From the NCBI RefSeq assembly GCF_000687475.1, contig NC_057322.1:1860001-1924000 (forward strand): a stretch of DNA of 64,000 bases, in the 5' to 3' direction. Every line of letters starts with the position of its first letter. The stretch's first letter is position 1. This DNA is from Ustilaginoidea virens. Taxonomy: Eukaryota > Ascomycota > Sordariomycetes > Hypocreales > Clavicipitaceae. The notes below the pieces were generated by a model. It ran no database searches and was not told the origin of the DNA. It saw only the letters and a list, made by a program, of their open reading frames with translations. A program made the translations under genes and the position numbers. Shown here piece after piece: positions 22,801-34,904 of this stretch.

Positions 22801-25800
22801 AACTGCATGATGACGCCGCGTTTGTCCTTGGACGCCACAGCTCGCGCGTAGAACCAACGGTAGGCGCCGTCGAACCTTTTGATGCGCACGGTTCTGGAGA
22901 ACTGCTCCCCGGTTCGTAGAGAGTGGCCCCAGGCTTTGAGATAACCCTCTCTGTCGTCGGGGTGAATGCTGCCCCAGGGGTCGGCGGACAGGTCCGCCAC
23001 GGTTTGCCCGCGATAGGATAAGAAGCGGCTGTTGACCCACACCGTCTCTCCCGTCTGCGGTAAAGAGACGAATACGTGGGCGGGCAGCGAATCGAGGATG
23101 AGTCCCTTGAGTTTGTCGGACGGAGGCGGCATGTCACCGACCGTGGGGATCGAAGAGCCACTCCGCGACGGTGTCGCCGGCGTCGGCGGCAGTTTTGACG
23201 TCACACTGGAGCTTGGAGGGAGAGACTGAAATGTCGACGCAAAGTCTGCCCCGTAGCTGTGCAACACGGAGTGGCGGCCGCGTTCAACCTTGCTTGAACC
23301 GCCAGCAGCCCTGTCCATAGTCGTTGGCCTGGGGGCCGTCGACTCGCCAGCCGGGTTGGCAACGGCATCTTCGTGTTCGCCAGGGAGGCTGCTGCCGTCT
23401 TTCCTAAACTTGGCGGCGGCGCCTTCGTCGGCCTCAGGACAGCTCTTCGCTGCCGCCTGCTCTGGACTGGAAACCTCATGTCCGATCCTGGCACTGGATA
23501 GGAACGACTGTCTGCTCTCGCTAGGTGAGCCTTCTTTGGACGCCGCTCTTGATCTCTCCTTGGCAGGAGCGGTGTCTATTTCGTGCTTCAACGCCGCCCT
23601 CTGCTTGCTGGCAAAGTAACTTTCCGCTCCTTGACAAGTCACCGAGGGACTGCCGAGAGGTAGTCTCCTGTCCATGAAGTGACTGAGTGAGCCAGGCTCC
23701 CATCCCGGCGTTGCCATCGGGGAAGCGGTGGTGCTTTTGGAGATGGCCGAATAGTCGCTCGGACTTGTTATGCTTCCGCCTCCTGAGCCCTGCGGGAGCA
23801 TAGTCCGCGAAACCGCATGCGCGGTAGCATCGCCTTGGTTCGCGAATGGTGCGACGGCGCCAAAGCCAGTTGTCGAAGGTCTCCGCCGCTGGAGGCCGGC
23901 CAGCTCCGTCTCGAGGTTGCTGTAGTGACGGCACAGAGAAAACGAGGTCGCCATATGAGGCGCAAGGTGTTCAAGCGAATGCCTTAGAGCAGATGGATAC
24001 GGTATCACGGTGCTGAGGATGGAGAGGATGGCGATCGGAGCGGAACGGTTTCTCTTCAGCTGTTCTTGCGTTACGCGATCCGCATCCGGCGTCTGCTTGC
24101 GGTCGGGCGGGCACTCGTCCTTGGATCGCGTCTGCGATTTGATTTCCAGGGCAGCGCCGTCGAGCTTAAAGGTCCTGGTGGGTTTCGAGAGGAGGACGTG
24201 GGTAAGAGGGATGTGGAGGACGGTCCAAGAGTTGTCAACGCCGATGGCTTCCGGTGGGCGCATTCCGGTATAGCTGGAGGGTGGCGAGCCAGGGTTGAAG
24301 CTCTCTTCGTCAACCATGGCATCTGTAAAGAACGGGTTCTCCAATGCATCGGCTCGGACGGCAGGGGAGGGCGCGGGAGACTGCGACCAAGGAGAGGATG
24401 GCGCCTGTTCGTACTCCTCATACTTTGGAGTAGAGGGCTTTCGATCTTCGTCATCCAGGTAGTGAGACGACGACGACATCGTCTTTCCGCTCGTCTTTCC
24501 GCTGTCGGAAGCATGGGACCCTTTGGCACGCGATGTGCCGGGCAGAAGCGAGGATAGCTTGGAAACAGAGTCGGTACGCTGTCTCCTGGGTTTCTTGGCA
24601 TCGACGGTCCCTCCCTTCGAGCTCGCTCTCTGCTCCGATCCTTGATCCGGCTCTGGTTCATTTCGGGGGAGGTAGGGATATGTCCGAGTCAGCGCTACGG
24701 TACGGCCGCGCTCGAGCACGCGCGCAATGCCTGCGTGGTCAATCAGGGGATCTGCTTCGTAATCCAACGCTTGCAGGACGGGTAACACGCGACCCTGACC
24801 TTGATAACGTGCCACGTAAGGGGCTTCCCAGCTTGGTATCTCGTGCTGCGCTTCACGAGCGGCATCATGCTCGCTCAATGCGTCCTTGTTCAGATGCACG
24901 AAATCCCCTCGAGGTTCGGCCGCATTTTCCGCCGCAGCTCGATGAGACGAATGCTGCTGCGTCTTGCTCCTCATCAGAGGCGTGGGCCTTTTCAGGACTG
25001 AGGTGCGATCCTGCGACTGCTGTCTGCTCTCCTCAAACGCAGTGAATGAATGGCGACTTTGCAGGCCTGGCCTAGGCAGGTTGACGGAGCCAGCGGCGGC
25101 ACTTTCCAAAGAGGCCGGGCCTTCGGAAGCCTCGCAGTCGCTGCTCTTGTGGTGGTGGATGCTGCCCTTTGCCAAATAACCCAGGCTGAAATCGTCCTCC
25201 TGGTGTGCGTTGTAAGTAGCCTTTTGACCCCACGGAACATTTTCAAGGTCGGTAGTGTCCGCCGGGACGGCAAGAGTCACGCGCTCGGCTTTGTAGATGT
25301 CCCGCATGATTTGCACCACGGTGCTCCACCAGGCATCCAGGCCGGGTTCGGCGGACAGCATGAGCGACAGGTCGTAGAGGTTAGGAGCGGGAAAATCATA
25401 GTCGAGGGGGTAGTCGCGGGATGGCAAGGGTTCGAAAGCGAAAGACGATGCTGTCGCGGGGGACTCGCAGGGGACTCTTTCAGGCATTCCCCGATATTCG
25501 AACACGGAGGGCATCTGCTGCCGCGACGCCGGACTCGCCGGGAGCTGTGGAATGACTCTTGCATACTGGCCGGCAGCTCCAGCCATGCGAGGGAAAGGGT
25601 ACGAAGGCGTGTAGACGGTTGCTGCTGCCGGTGTTGCGCCTCCGCGAACGGTGTTGCCAGACTCGGTGGAGGTGGCGGAGGTGGCGGAGGTGGTGAGACC
25701 TGCCGTCAACATTGGCGAGCTTGCTGCACCCGCGCTCTCCTCCAGAATGGGGGAAAAGCGAGTCTTTTGCGGGTGAGCCACGACGACGCCCTTGGCAGAG

Positions 25801-26063
25801 AGCTCGCGCAGCTCGAGGTCGCGAGCCAGCCTGGCCCGATATTCATTCAGCTGCTGCTGGGATGTAGGCAGAAGTGGAGGGCTGGGGGTTGAATCGTCAA
25901 AAGCCGACAAGGAGTTTTTGATCAACCGAGCAGCCGCAGCGGAGGGGGTTGCCGGGACCTGAGGGTGACTCTGTTGTTGTTTGGAACTGTGCCACTCTTG
26001 CTGACCCCTGCCCGTCGACTCGGACGGCGAAGAGAGAGGGTAGCTGGAGCGGCGTTGAGGCAT
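19808..26063 (-). CDS. Large PAS-domain hybrid histidine kinase
   Basis: Two exons (26063-20187 and 20026-19808) give 2,031 residues. In order there is a disordered Ser/Pro-rich N-terminus, a conserved block around 240-290 ([16 protein letters not shown]) probably starting a GAF-like region, two PAS domains with PAC tails (about 980-1095 and 1119-1340), a HisKA domain with SHEIRTPL (phospho-acceptor His1359), and an HATPase_c domain (about 1457-1582, with [15 protein letters not shown] and GGSGLGL). A degenerate receiver-like domain follows (about 1734-1873), then a true C-terminal receiver (about 1906-2031) with Asp1961 in CDLHMP and Lys in TKPV. This is a phosphorelay sensor acting through a histidine phosphotransfer protein. 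No membrane segment is seen. The start is set at MPQRRSS because the frame upstream is low-complexity. The 160-nt intron uses an unusual GTTGGT donor. The stimulus and kinase group are not known. Confidence 0.9.
20134..20154 (-). repeat. Homopolymer tract in the last intron of the PAS kinase
   Basis: A 21-A run on the + strand, therefore T on the coding strand, is followed by AAAAGGGG-type repeats, all inside the intron at 20027-20186. A yeast-like ACTAAT branch site and a GCAG acceptor lie downstream of it on the coding strand. Confidence 0.85.
22439..22482. repeat. TTG/CTG triplet repeat coding a Ser-Asn tract
   Basis: On the kinase coding strand this reads as AGC and AAC codons, giving seven Ser then six Asn within the loop of the second PAS domain. 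Triplet units keep the frame. Confidence 0.8.
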
Positions 26064-28239
26064 TCTGCCCTTCCCATGCCTAATCCACGTAGGTGCTGCT
26101 TGTACCGTAGCTATGTTACTCGAGCTCAATCCATCTCTCTCGGGACCATTTCTCGGGGCTCGTTTGCACTTCTTCGGGGACGGGCAGGAGGCAGAATCGC
26201 CGGGTGACCAGCATTCAGCACCAAGACGCGTTGTTTTGGGGTTTTTGGGATCGGCTTCGGTAGATGCTGGTGCCAAGTACGCGTTGGCAACAGATGCGGG
26301 CCGGTGCATGCCTCGAACCAAGAGGGCTCGAGGTTGTTTGTCAGGACAAGAGTCGAAGGATGGACGAGCGCATGAGATGGCAGCCCAGGGGTGTTGGGGG
26401 GGTTGGTTGGGGGGGGGGGGGGGTGGAAGTATGTGCGGCGTTGTGCACGACGTCAACGGGCTCCTGCCGCTGTTGCCCGAAAAGTCGGCAAGGTCAAGGT
26501 CAACGAGACGGTATCCGGGTCGAGGGTGGGCTGAACAAGACGCCTGGCGGGTAAATGAAAGTCGGGCAACAATACGGATCCTTGGGAGGGCGAGTGGCTT
26601 CCCGCCTTTAGGTCTGGTCGAACGGGGGAAGAAGGTGTCGCCAAAGAACGAACAGGTCGGGTGGGCGGTCGGGTAGACTTTCGGGTGGACTTTTCGGGTG
26701 GACTCTTCGGGTGGACTTGTCGAGTTGGCGCTGGGGGAGGGGAGAACAAACGGTGAAGACTGGATGCTGTCAAAATAAGGTAAGGGGGGGGGGATGGGGA
26801 TCGAGGAGATGAAGGATGGGCAGTGCGACCGACGTCAGCCCCCCAAGGGCGATTATGGATTTATGGCGTGGAGGAAGGGTTGGGGGCAGAGTGAGATGAG
26901 ATGGCCGTGCTGGGATCAAATCAAGTCTGGTCTCGGTCTGGTCTTGGTCTGGTCTTGGTCTGGTGGGAGCCACGAAGCTGGAGCTGGAGCTGGAACTGGA
27001 ACTGGAGCTGGAGCTGGGGCTGGGGCTGGGGCTGGCCACACGGCGAGGGCCAACACGGCGGCGAGAGCCACCAGCACCACAGCACCCAGCAGCAGCACCA
27101 CCCAGCAGCAGCACCACCCAGCAGCAGCACCATCCAGCAGCAGCCCCATCCAGCAGCACCACAGCAACCACCCAGCATCGCCCACCCAGCACCGCCCACC
27201 CAGCACCGCCCACCCAGCACCACCACCATCACCACCACCACCGCCACCGCGCCATTCGCTGCCATCGAGATTACCAACGTTGCGGTTGCAACCAGCGAGT
27301 GCCAGCCAGCAGCAAGATCCAGCTGGGGGGGATTTCGGTTGCGTCAACTGCGACTCCAAAGAGGCCGCACGCCCTCGGTGCCCATGCTGCGATTGACACG
27401 ATTGACACCTACTGCACTGCAGAGACCCCGTAGACACAGCGCTGTGCCACGTACATACATACCGAGGCAGGTAGGGACCAGCTGGGCAAAGACCCATGGA
27501 AGCGGCTCTGCGTCGGCCCCCCCCCCCCTTTGCGGGTCGAATCCGAGTCCCTGCCTGCCTCTACACCCTCCAGGCCACGAGCCCGTGCAGCTGCGAGCAC
27601 TAGCAGGGTGCAGGGCCCGCCAGCACGCGATGCGGAAAGAGAAAGACGCGCCAGACGGCATACCATCCAAAGGCTGTCGCGGGGGAGGGGGAATCGAAAT
27701 CGCGAGCCATCGGGCGAATTTTTTTTTGTTTTCTTTTTTTGCCGACTTTTTCTTTGTTCTCTCGCCAGGGGGGACCGCCAAAGACCAGGGGGGTGGGGAG
27801 GCAATCAAGCAAGCGCCCAACTGTGGGGGAAGGGGCGAGACACGCAAAGAAGGAGCGGGCCAGTGCCTGGCTTATGAAGTTATGAGGTTATGACGTCAAC
27901 CAGGCGTGGGCACCAGTACCGACCAATTGAGACGTGGGCTGCATGTTGCATGTTGCATGTTGCATTGCTGCAACTCCCGCGTTCCCTGCCCGCTCGTTTT
28001 AATGGCCGTCCACCGTTGCACCAGCTGCGTGATCATTCCCTGGCCCCTGGGGCACCCAATCAGCCAGCCCCAGCGTCGACATCAGCCTTCCACAGGCGGC
28101 AAGGCAAAGGCAAAAGCGCAGCCGGCAGACAAAGGGTGACAGGCGACAAGGCGACAGGCGACAAGGACGGCGGGCAGTCCAAAGTCAGTCAGTCAACCAA
28201 CTCACTGCTGGGACATGGCAAAGGACCACGACCGTGCCT

Positions 28240-28303
<64 letters not shown>

Positions 28304-31300
28304 TTCAAAACTAGGGGCTGGCCAACACGTCCTGGACGGCCTGGAGTCCTGGACGGCCTGGCATGTCTTGGAAATTAACCACCCCCCCTTGACTTGTTCA
28401 CAGCATTCTTGTCCAACACGGCAAAAGGTAATGCGGCAAACTTTGCGCTGACTCGAGGCTCTCCCCTCCTTGTACGGAGTACCGAGTACCGAGTACGGAG
28501 ACACATGACGCTTCTCTCGACCTTATTAGTCGGGGTTCCACCGCAACATGACCTACCGACGCACATTTCAAATTTCCGCCTCAGTGACATGACAACGTCG
28601 GTTCCTCGATGGGCTGACGCTGAGGGGCTGACGCTGAGTCGCTGACCTTGGTTCCCCTCAGAGTACATTGAATACTGACTGATGGGATCCATTGGCCCAG
28701 ATGCTCGCCTCAAGTGGCGTACCAGCGCTTTGTGGAATCTGGCACGCAATAGTCCCTGGCACGGAGTAGGCGGATGCGTCTCACGGACCGCACGGGAAGA
28801 GCATCTCAGCATGCTGCTTGGGGCGCTCGTATCACAACGGCTTACGTGCAGGGTAGTTTGTGCTTCCCATCTGACCGTTTGAGCGCTTTCGACTCCCTGG
28901 CTGCAGCGTTGGAGGTGCCTTCTACTCCGTAGGCATGCACATCAGTCGGTTTTGCTCAAGGCCACATCCGAAAGGCAACTTGGCGCGTCATGAATCAAGC
29001 GTCGGAATTGGAGCCTGGAGCCAGAACGGACCCTTTGCTTTAGATGTGTCGAGCATAGTGAACCAAAAGCCCGGCGTCCATGACCCAGGGGCCCGATTCA
29101 TCCGGCCGCGCGACAAATCATCCATCTGCAGCTTGCCAGCCACGCCCAATGACTTGGATAGCAAACATCAGTCAGCAGAAGAGGAGCAAACAACGACCGC
29201 TACAACTACAACCACAACCACAACCAACAAGAAGTAAAAAAGGTAAGATTCCCATTGGCACCAAATCCAGGCGTGACCACACATGACAAACAGACTTTAC
29301 GACGATACCAGTACGCTGCTTTGGAGAAACAACCCATCACGAGCTCTGGTACGCAAGTGCCAGGTTGGTCAAGACACGGCAATACACGGCAATACACGTC
29401 CTTTCCCGGGAGAGGACCATGTCTCCTTTTCTTCATAATTTGACATAGGCCCCTGCTGCAGCACGACCTTCACACACGCAGTACCGTGTTGGCGATCCCA
29501 CAGCCACGGAGCAGCGGCGCCGTGGTCGCGCTTTTTGGGATATCTCAGCTTTGGTTCGTCCTAATCGAATCGGGGGGAATGCGCCTTTTTACCTCGTCGT
29601 TGCCGAGGGCAATCCAAGCAGGGCAAGCGCAAGTCTCGCGTGCAACACGCATTACCCCTTACGGCCAAGTAACCGTACCGTCTACTCCGTACCTGTATCG
29701 TTTCTCGTGGAGTCGCCGGTCGTCGCCTATCGCTTTCAAGGCTTGCAGCCCATAGCAACTTGATCAACCAGCATCCAGCACGCCGCAAGCCCAGTCAAGC
29801 ATGCAGGGCGGGAAGCTGCATCCCACTGCGGTCTTTGCCTGACGTGCCAGACCTGCTCCTCCCCAGTCGCGCGCAAAGCTTCTTTTCTCGTCTAGCTGCC
29901 GTTGGTATCTTTTTCGAATTCCCCCCCCCCCCCCCCCTTTTGAATGTAGAAACAGTTCATCGGCATACAATGCGAGACCGGGCGTTACGGTCACGATGGG
30001 TTTCCCAGAGTCTTGGTCATGCGGGTACGCCGTGGTGGTGCTTATGCTTTTTGCTTTTTACTCGGCGAAACGTGAGGTAGGGCTTCCATTAGCATGCGGA
30101 AAATTAAGCTGCGGCATGGCTCTCTTGCCTCTCTGGAGATGCCTCGTGCCATGATGAGTCTTGAAGATGCAGAGACTGCCCGAGTTCATGCGCATTCCGC
30201 TGTAGTCGACGCCAACTGTTGCAGAGGTTCGGCATAGCCAACAGAAGTGCGACGTTCCTCCAGGGCGAATCTTTTGCTGGGCGCCAAGCAGCACGGCGTC
30301 GCCGACTGAACAAACCGACGCGTTTTGCTTCATGGAGGCCTCGCGCACCTCGGCGTCTTCACCTTGAAAAAGCCTGTCTGCAGGAACCTGAAGCTGACAA
30401 TTCAACCAGATCTTCACTCCTGACGGCGAATCACCAGGAAGAGCAGAATGCAGCCTGACGACCGCGGCTACAACCTGCCACCACTGCCCACCCCACGAAT
30501 GCTTGCCGTGTCTCTCTCACACGTAGGATTCAGAAGACGCGGCGACATGGGAGGAGGGAGCTCCCGTCCTGACGAGCCTTACCTTGCCTTGCTCTTACTC
30601 TACTAGCCCCTGCTGGCTGGCGATGATGAGATTCTCCAGACTTCTGCCTCGCTGTAGGATGCGTTTCTAGCAGGCCGCTGCTCTACGCGATTCCGGCCGG
30701 CCGCGTTCCGGAATAAAGGGATAGCAGACGGTTATTCCAGAGCACGTGCACCTAGCTACTATGCCCAAGATCCGAGCTGCTATAGAGTATAAGCACAAGC
30801 CAGAGAGCCCATTGGCGCCCAGTTTCACCACGGCAGACATGCAAATCAGCACATGTACAGTGTACAGTACCAGTCCCTTCAAGGATGTCGGATGGACAGG
30901 GCGTTTGCGCGTGTGTGCTGCAGCATACTCGGGCCGTATCGAGCCTCGTCAGATGCCCTCGACAATGCCCGTCTGGAACTCTGGGACTCTGGGACTCTGG
31001 AGTCTGGCACTGGCACTCTGGCCCTATCAGAGTTTGTGGTATTTGATACTGATGCATCCTTATCCTTATCCTTATCCTTGGGCAGCGCAACGCAGCCGCT
31101 GGCCGAATACGTCTGGTCTGGTGCTGTTGCATAAGAGCGACCAGACAGCAGCAAAGGGTTGTGGGGCGCATGTATGCAGGCAGGGGCTGGCACGCCCAGC
31201 CAGCATGGCCCCAGGTGCTTTGAAGGCAGGTGCCAAAGCCCCATGGGCAGGCGTCAAGCCTCGCCTGTGCACGGCATTCGTTTTATTTTATTTTTTTACT

Positions 31301-32835
31301 TTTTTGCTCGCCAATGCCACGGACCGTGCTAGCGAATTGGAGCGCGAAAAGAAACAAAGAAAGGCCCGACGGCTCGAGGAAAGCCAGCCCCCGGCCAGCC
31401 ATCACGGGGGACGACCAGATGCCTCCCAGGCAATTGTGGGGCAGAGCCGACCCCGCACGAAGAGGCTTCAAGGTTCAAGCTGTCATGGATTCCGGGGCGC
31501 AGCTGGATCCACAGCGAGAGCTTTTGCTTGTGTGGAGTTGCTGATGGATGTCGTCTTCGGCTCGTTGATGTGACTGGTTCTCTCTTGTTTGCGTGCGTCA
31601 TTGGAGGAACCGTGTGCGGTGGGCGAGGCCACCGGCACCAGCAAGCAAGCCGCACCTGTCGTCGTCAATGGCTTTTTCATGACAAGTCATTGAGCCCTTT
31701 GAGTTCCAGCCGATGGATCCAGCATCTCGGGGAGCACGGCTTTCCGCAGGCATCTCGAATCCCGCCCGTTTCTCTCGCGTCTGACTTATTCTTACTTTCC
31801 TTCTTTTTCTTTTCTTTTTTTCTCGTTCAGATCGAGGTAGAAAACTCGTATCGTCTGTCTAGGGTAATGCAGCCCATTGCACAGCACAGCCAAGGGGTGT
31901 ATGTACGTAGCAGAAACGCCACCCTCGCCATCCACCGTTCCCGCCGGTAACCACTCCTCTCGGTATCCTGCTGAATGGGACGCATGAAGCCCCGCAGCTT
32001 GGCGACTGTCCGTTGTGCGCCGCAGCGACGGCCGGCCGGCCCTTTGATGGTTGGTTGCGCTCGGTCGCCTTTTCTTCATGGTATGTAGGAGCCAAAAACG
32101 CAATCTGTCATGGCATGTGCCCCCCCCCCCCCCCTTTCCCCCCCCTGCTAGGTTTTGTTTTCTGGGAAACACCTTGGGTCGAGTGAGCCGGGTCATGAAT
32201 CACCCCGGCAAAGTCGCCGCAGGGTTGGGGCGCAACACGGCCTCGCGCTTGGCCCATGGGCAGTTTTTCATGCGCGCGGCGGAAACCGCTCCGGCGCCTA
32301 GCGTAGCCCGCCGTGGCTTCGTCAAGTGAGGCACTTAGTTGCGCGGGCTGTGCTGGACGAAAGCTGGTCTGCGGGCGCCGCCGGGGGCGGAGGGCAAGCT
32401 GCAAACCCAGGCTGTTCGCACCCCTACACGAGGATGCGGGAGGAGGATTCGTTGTAGAAGCTGCCGCGGTCGAATCGTACAGCAGAGCTTGCAGGACAGA
32501 GACGGGAGTTTTGCAAAGTGGCACCTCCGAGAAGTTGGGTCTGTTGTGAGAACCTTGCTTCTTTGCGGTACTGTAGATAGATATACTGGCATATCGGGGT
32601 CACCCAGAGATATGCTAGTTAACTTGGGAAAGAAAGAACGAGAGCAGACGGAGTAGTATCAAAAGCGACAAAGACAAACCAACGCAGCCAGCACATTCGG
32701 ACCAGCATTCCGTTCCGTATTAAAACAGAGAAACCCAACCCAACAAGACGACCGTCCCACAGCCCGACCCCCCCGCCATTACGTCTCCTTGCACCGCCCG
32801 TCCACTTGCAGCGGACCTGGCGAGCTGCTGGGGTC
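26064..32835. other. 6.8 kb gene-free region
   Basis: No supported gene. Contents include a G run near 26409, a GAGCTG/GGGCTG and CAGCAC-rich block at about 26940-27240 that opens long false frames on both strands, the GAC array at 28241-28303, and three TACGGAGTA/TACTCCGTA copies within 1.2 kb (28473, 28923 and 29683). Several poly-T runs are also present. Part of the region must hold the promoter of the PAS kinase at its left end. Confidence 0.55.
28241..28303. repeat. (GAC)21 trinucleotide microsatellite
   Basis: Twenty-one perfect GAC units. The array reads as poly-Asp on + and poly-Val on -, but neither flank resembles a gene. Confidence 0.95.
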
Positions 32836-33655
32836 CTAGGCCCCATATCCCATCTTGTGCTTCTGAATGCGCGAGATGACGCCCGCCAAAATAACCAGAT
32901 TGGCCAGCATGACGCCCCAGACGTTGATGTTGAGAACATGCAGGTTGTAATCCGTGAGCATGGCCATGCAGACCGTCGTCAGCAGCAGCACCAGGATCAA
33001 GTACCCCGCATACCGATGGTAAATGTACAGCCTCTTGGCCCGGTCGACACTTCCGTACAGTCGGGGGGTGAAGAGCATGGTGAACCCGACAATGTACTGA
33101 GCCATCATGACGAGCAAGGTGAGCCCGCCGAGAACAGAGTGCGCGGAGTGGAAATGGGGCAGATTGTAGAGCGACTTGTTGACTTGGATGAAGACGACGC
33201 CGGCGAGGAAGCTGACAAGGGCGAAGATGTTGAGGCTGGCATGGATGCGCTGCCCGAGGCACTTCTGCGCAGGCGTGACGGTGGGCTGCAGGCTCAGAAT
33301 GGCCTGGACGAGGCTGAAGATGCCAATGGACATGGCAAGGGGATGTCCGGAGAACAATATGACTGGCCGGAGGAATATATGCGCCCAGATGTTGATGCAC
33401 AGGAGGACGGAGCCCAGCTGGGCGAGGATGCCGGTTCCTTCCAAACAGGCGCGCGTCAGTTGTTTGTTGTCGTCGTTGTCTGCGTCGCCCATGTTCATTG
33501 CACGTACCTATGAAGAAGCCCCTCATGACGGATGCTCCCTGTGGTAAGACTGCGTCACCTGGTTTCCCCAGCAAAGGTTCCATGTGGGAATTCTGTCGAG
33601 CAGCAGCAGGTTGAGATGCCAGCAGCGGCTCGGTCTGGTCATCCGAGCTGGCCAT
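32836..33655 (-). CDS. Cytochrome b561-type membrane protein
   Basis: Two exons (33655-33508 and 33437-32836) separated by a 70-nt intron with a CTGAC branch site give 249 residues. After a soluble N-terminus of about 50 residues there are six predicted membrane helices (about 51-70, 79-98, 116-135, 147-171, 190-212 and 221-240). Conserved histidines sit where the b561 core holds two b hemes: H81 in FSGHPLA, H115 in GQRIHAS, H149 in HSAHSVLG and H190 in YIYHRYAGY. The family carries electrons across membranes, usually from ascorbate or a similar donor to ferric iron or monodehydroascorbate. The donor and membrane here are unknown. There is no DOMON or ferric-reductase flavin domain. It is divergent from the ankyrin-DIL gene. 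Without the intron the frame would begin at a spurious internal Met inside the intron. Confidence 0.9.
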
Positions 33656-34904
33656 CTTGCCGACTTTATAGGCCGGGCCCTTGCTTGGGGACTTGGGGAC
33701 TTGGGGGACTTGGGGCCTTGGTTCTCGAAAGGTAGTGAGCGGTGCGGGAGGGGGTGTTGCTGCCGGGCAAGTCGAGATTAAGCTTTTCCTGCTAGACTTG
33801 TCTTGCGACGGTGCTCTTGGTCCAACGCTTCTGCTGCCGTGGCCAACCTTGATTGTCAAGCTATGTGTCGCCACCCAAAGACCGGTCGCAGTCGAGAGGG
33901 TTAGGCTGGAATAGCAAGAAAAAAAAAAAAGAAGAAAAGGAAAAAAAAAAGGCCGAGAGGGAAGGGGTATTCGAGGGCACGCGGCCGGGAATGTCGTTGC
34001 GTCCGAGGGTGGGCGGTGCTGCGGTGGACGAAAAGGCTGACAGTTATTATAAGATAAGCTCATGGCCCAGAACGGGGCAGCAAGAGTCGGGTGTTGGCCA
34101 GAAGGGCCAATATCCGTACATACATACATGAAGCTTTGTCAGCTCTGCCCCAACCCCATGCTGCTGCTGCTGTCGTCGCGTCTACCAGACCAGACCGCAT
34201 CTACATTTGATGACGACGGCATGGCGTGTTGGGGGCCGTTGTCTCACAGCCAAAAGCAATGGGCTGACAATCGACAATGGACCGACGCCTATTTGCTCAG
34301 GCGCACAGCCTGCACAGTGCCAGGCGGCACGGTCTCGCTATGTTCGTGCACGCCTTGCACATTGGATCGAGGCGGAGGCGCACGGACCAGCTATACTGGT
34401 AGTGCCAAGTGTGTCAGCTTCCAGCACGGCAAAGTCCCAGACTGGTGTTGGACACGGTGGCCGTGGTCCGCCAACAGAGGCACCAGGCCCAGGACGGCAA
34501 GGTACATGTCAATGCTAGGAGGTAGGTACCTTGGGAAATTTAATCCGTAGAAGCTAGCACTACCTATAACCAGTGGCTACCTGCTCACAAAGGTAGGTAC
34601 CCTGTGGTAACTGCTGGCTGGGCGTTCCGCAACCGGCAACACGCAACGTTGTGTATGCACAACTCCACCACGGCCACGGCCCATCCCATCATTGCGGTCG
34701 AGGCAACTCAGACCCTCACACGACAGCCTTGCGAGATATCCCCCATCGCGTCGCGGAAAGAGCCCACGACGGCCCGATACTAGCCAAGACCTCTTCTTTC
34801 TCTCGAGCCGACGCAGTACAGCCTCCAGCCTCCCTTGTCAGAGAGCGAGGGCAGCACCGAACTTCCTCGACCCAGGAAGTTCGGCTTTGCCCCCTCCTTC
34901 CACC
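33656..34904. other. Divergent intergenic region between b561 and ankyrin-DIL genes
   Basis: A 1.25 kb shared promoter region. It contains GGGGACTT repeats near 33688-33715, an A-rich stretch near 33915-33950, and two GTAGGTAC motifs (34522 and 34593). No coding region is supported. Confidence 0.5.

Noticed and set aside
26064..26456. Upstream extension of the PAS kinase by 131 codons
   Set aside because: The stretch begins with a Pro run from a G homopolymer and has no conserved look; MPQRRSS is the better start.
26770..27893. Overlapping long frames on both strands
   Set aside because: They result from GAGCTG and CAGCAC repeats that lack stops; no domain or splice pattern supports them.
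30058..30417. 119-codon minus-strand frame with fairly balanced composition
   Set aside because: It looks less repetitive than most spurious frames, but no motif, homologue or splice context is recognised.
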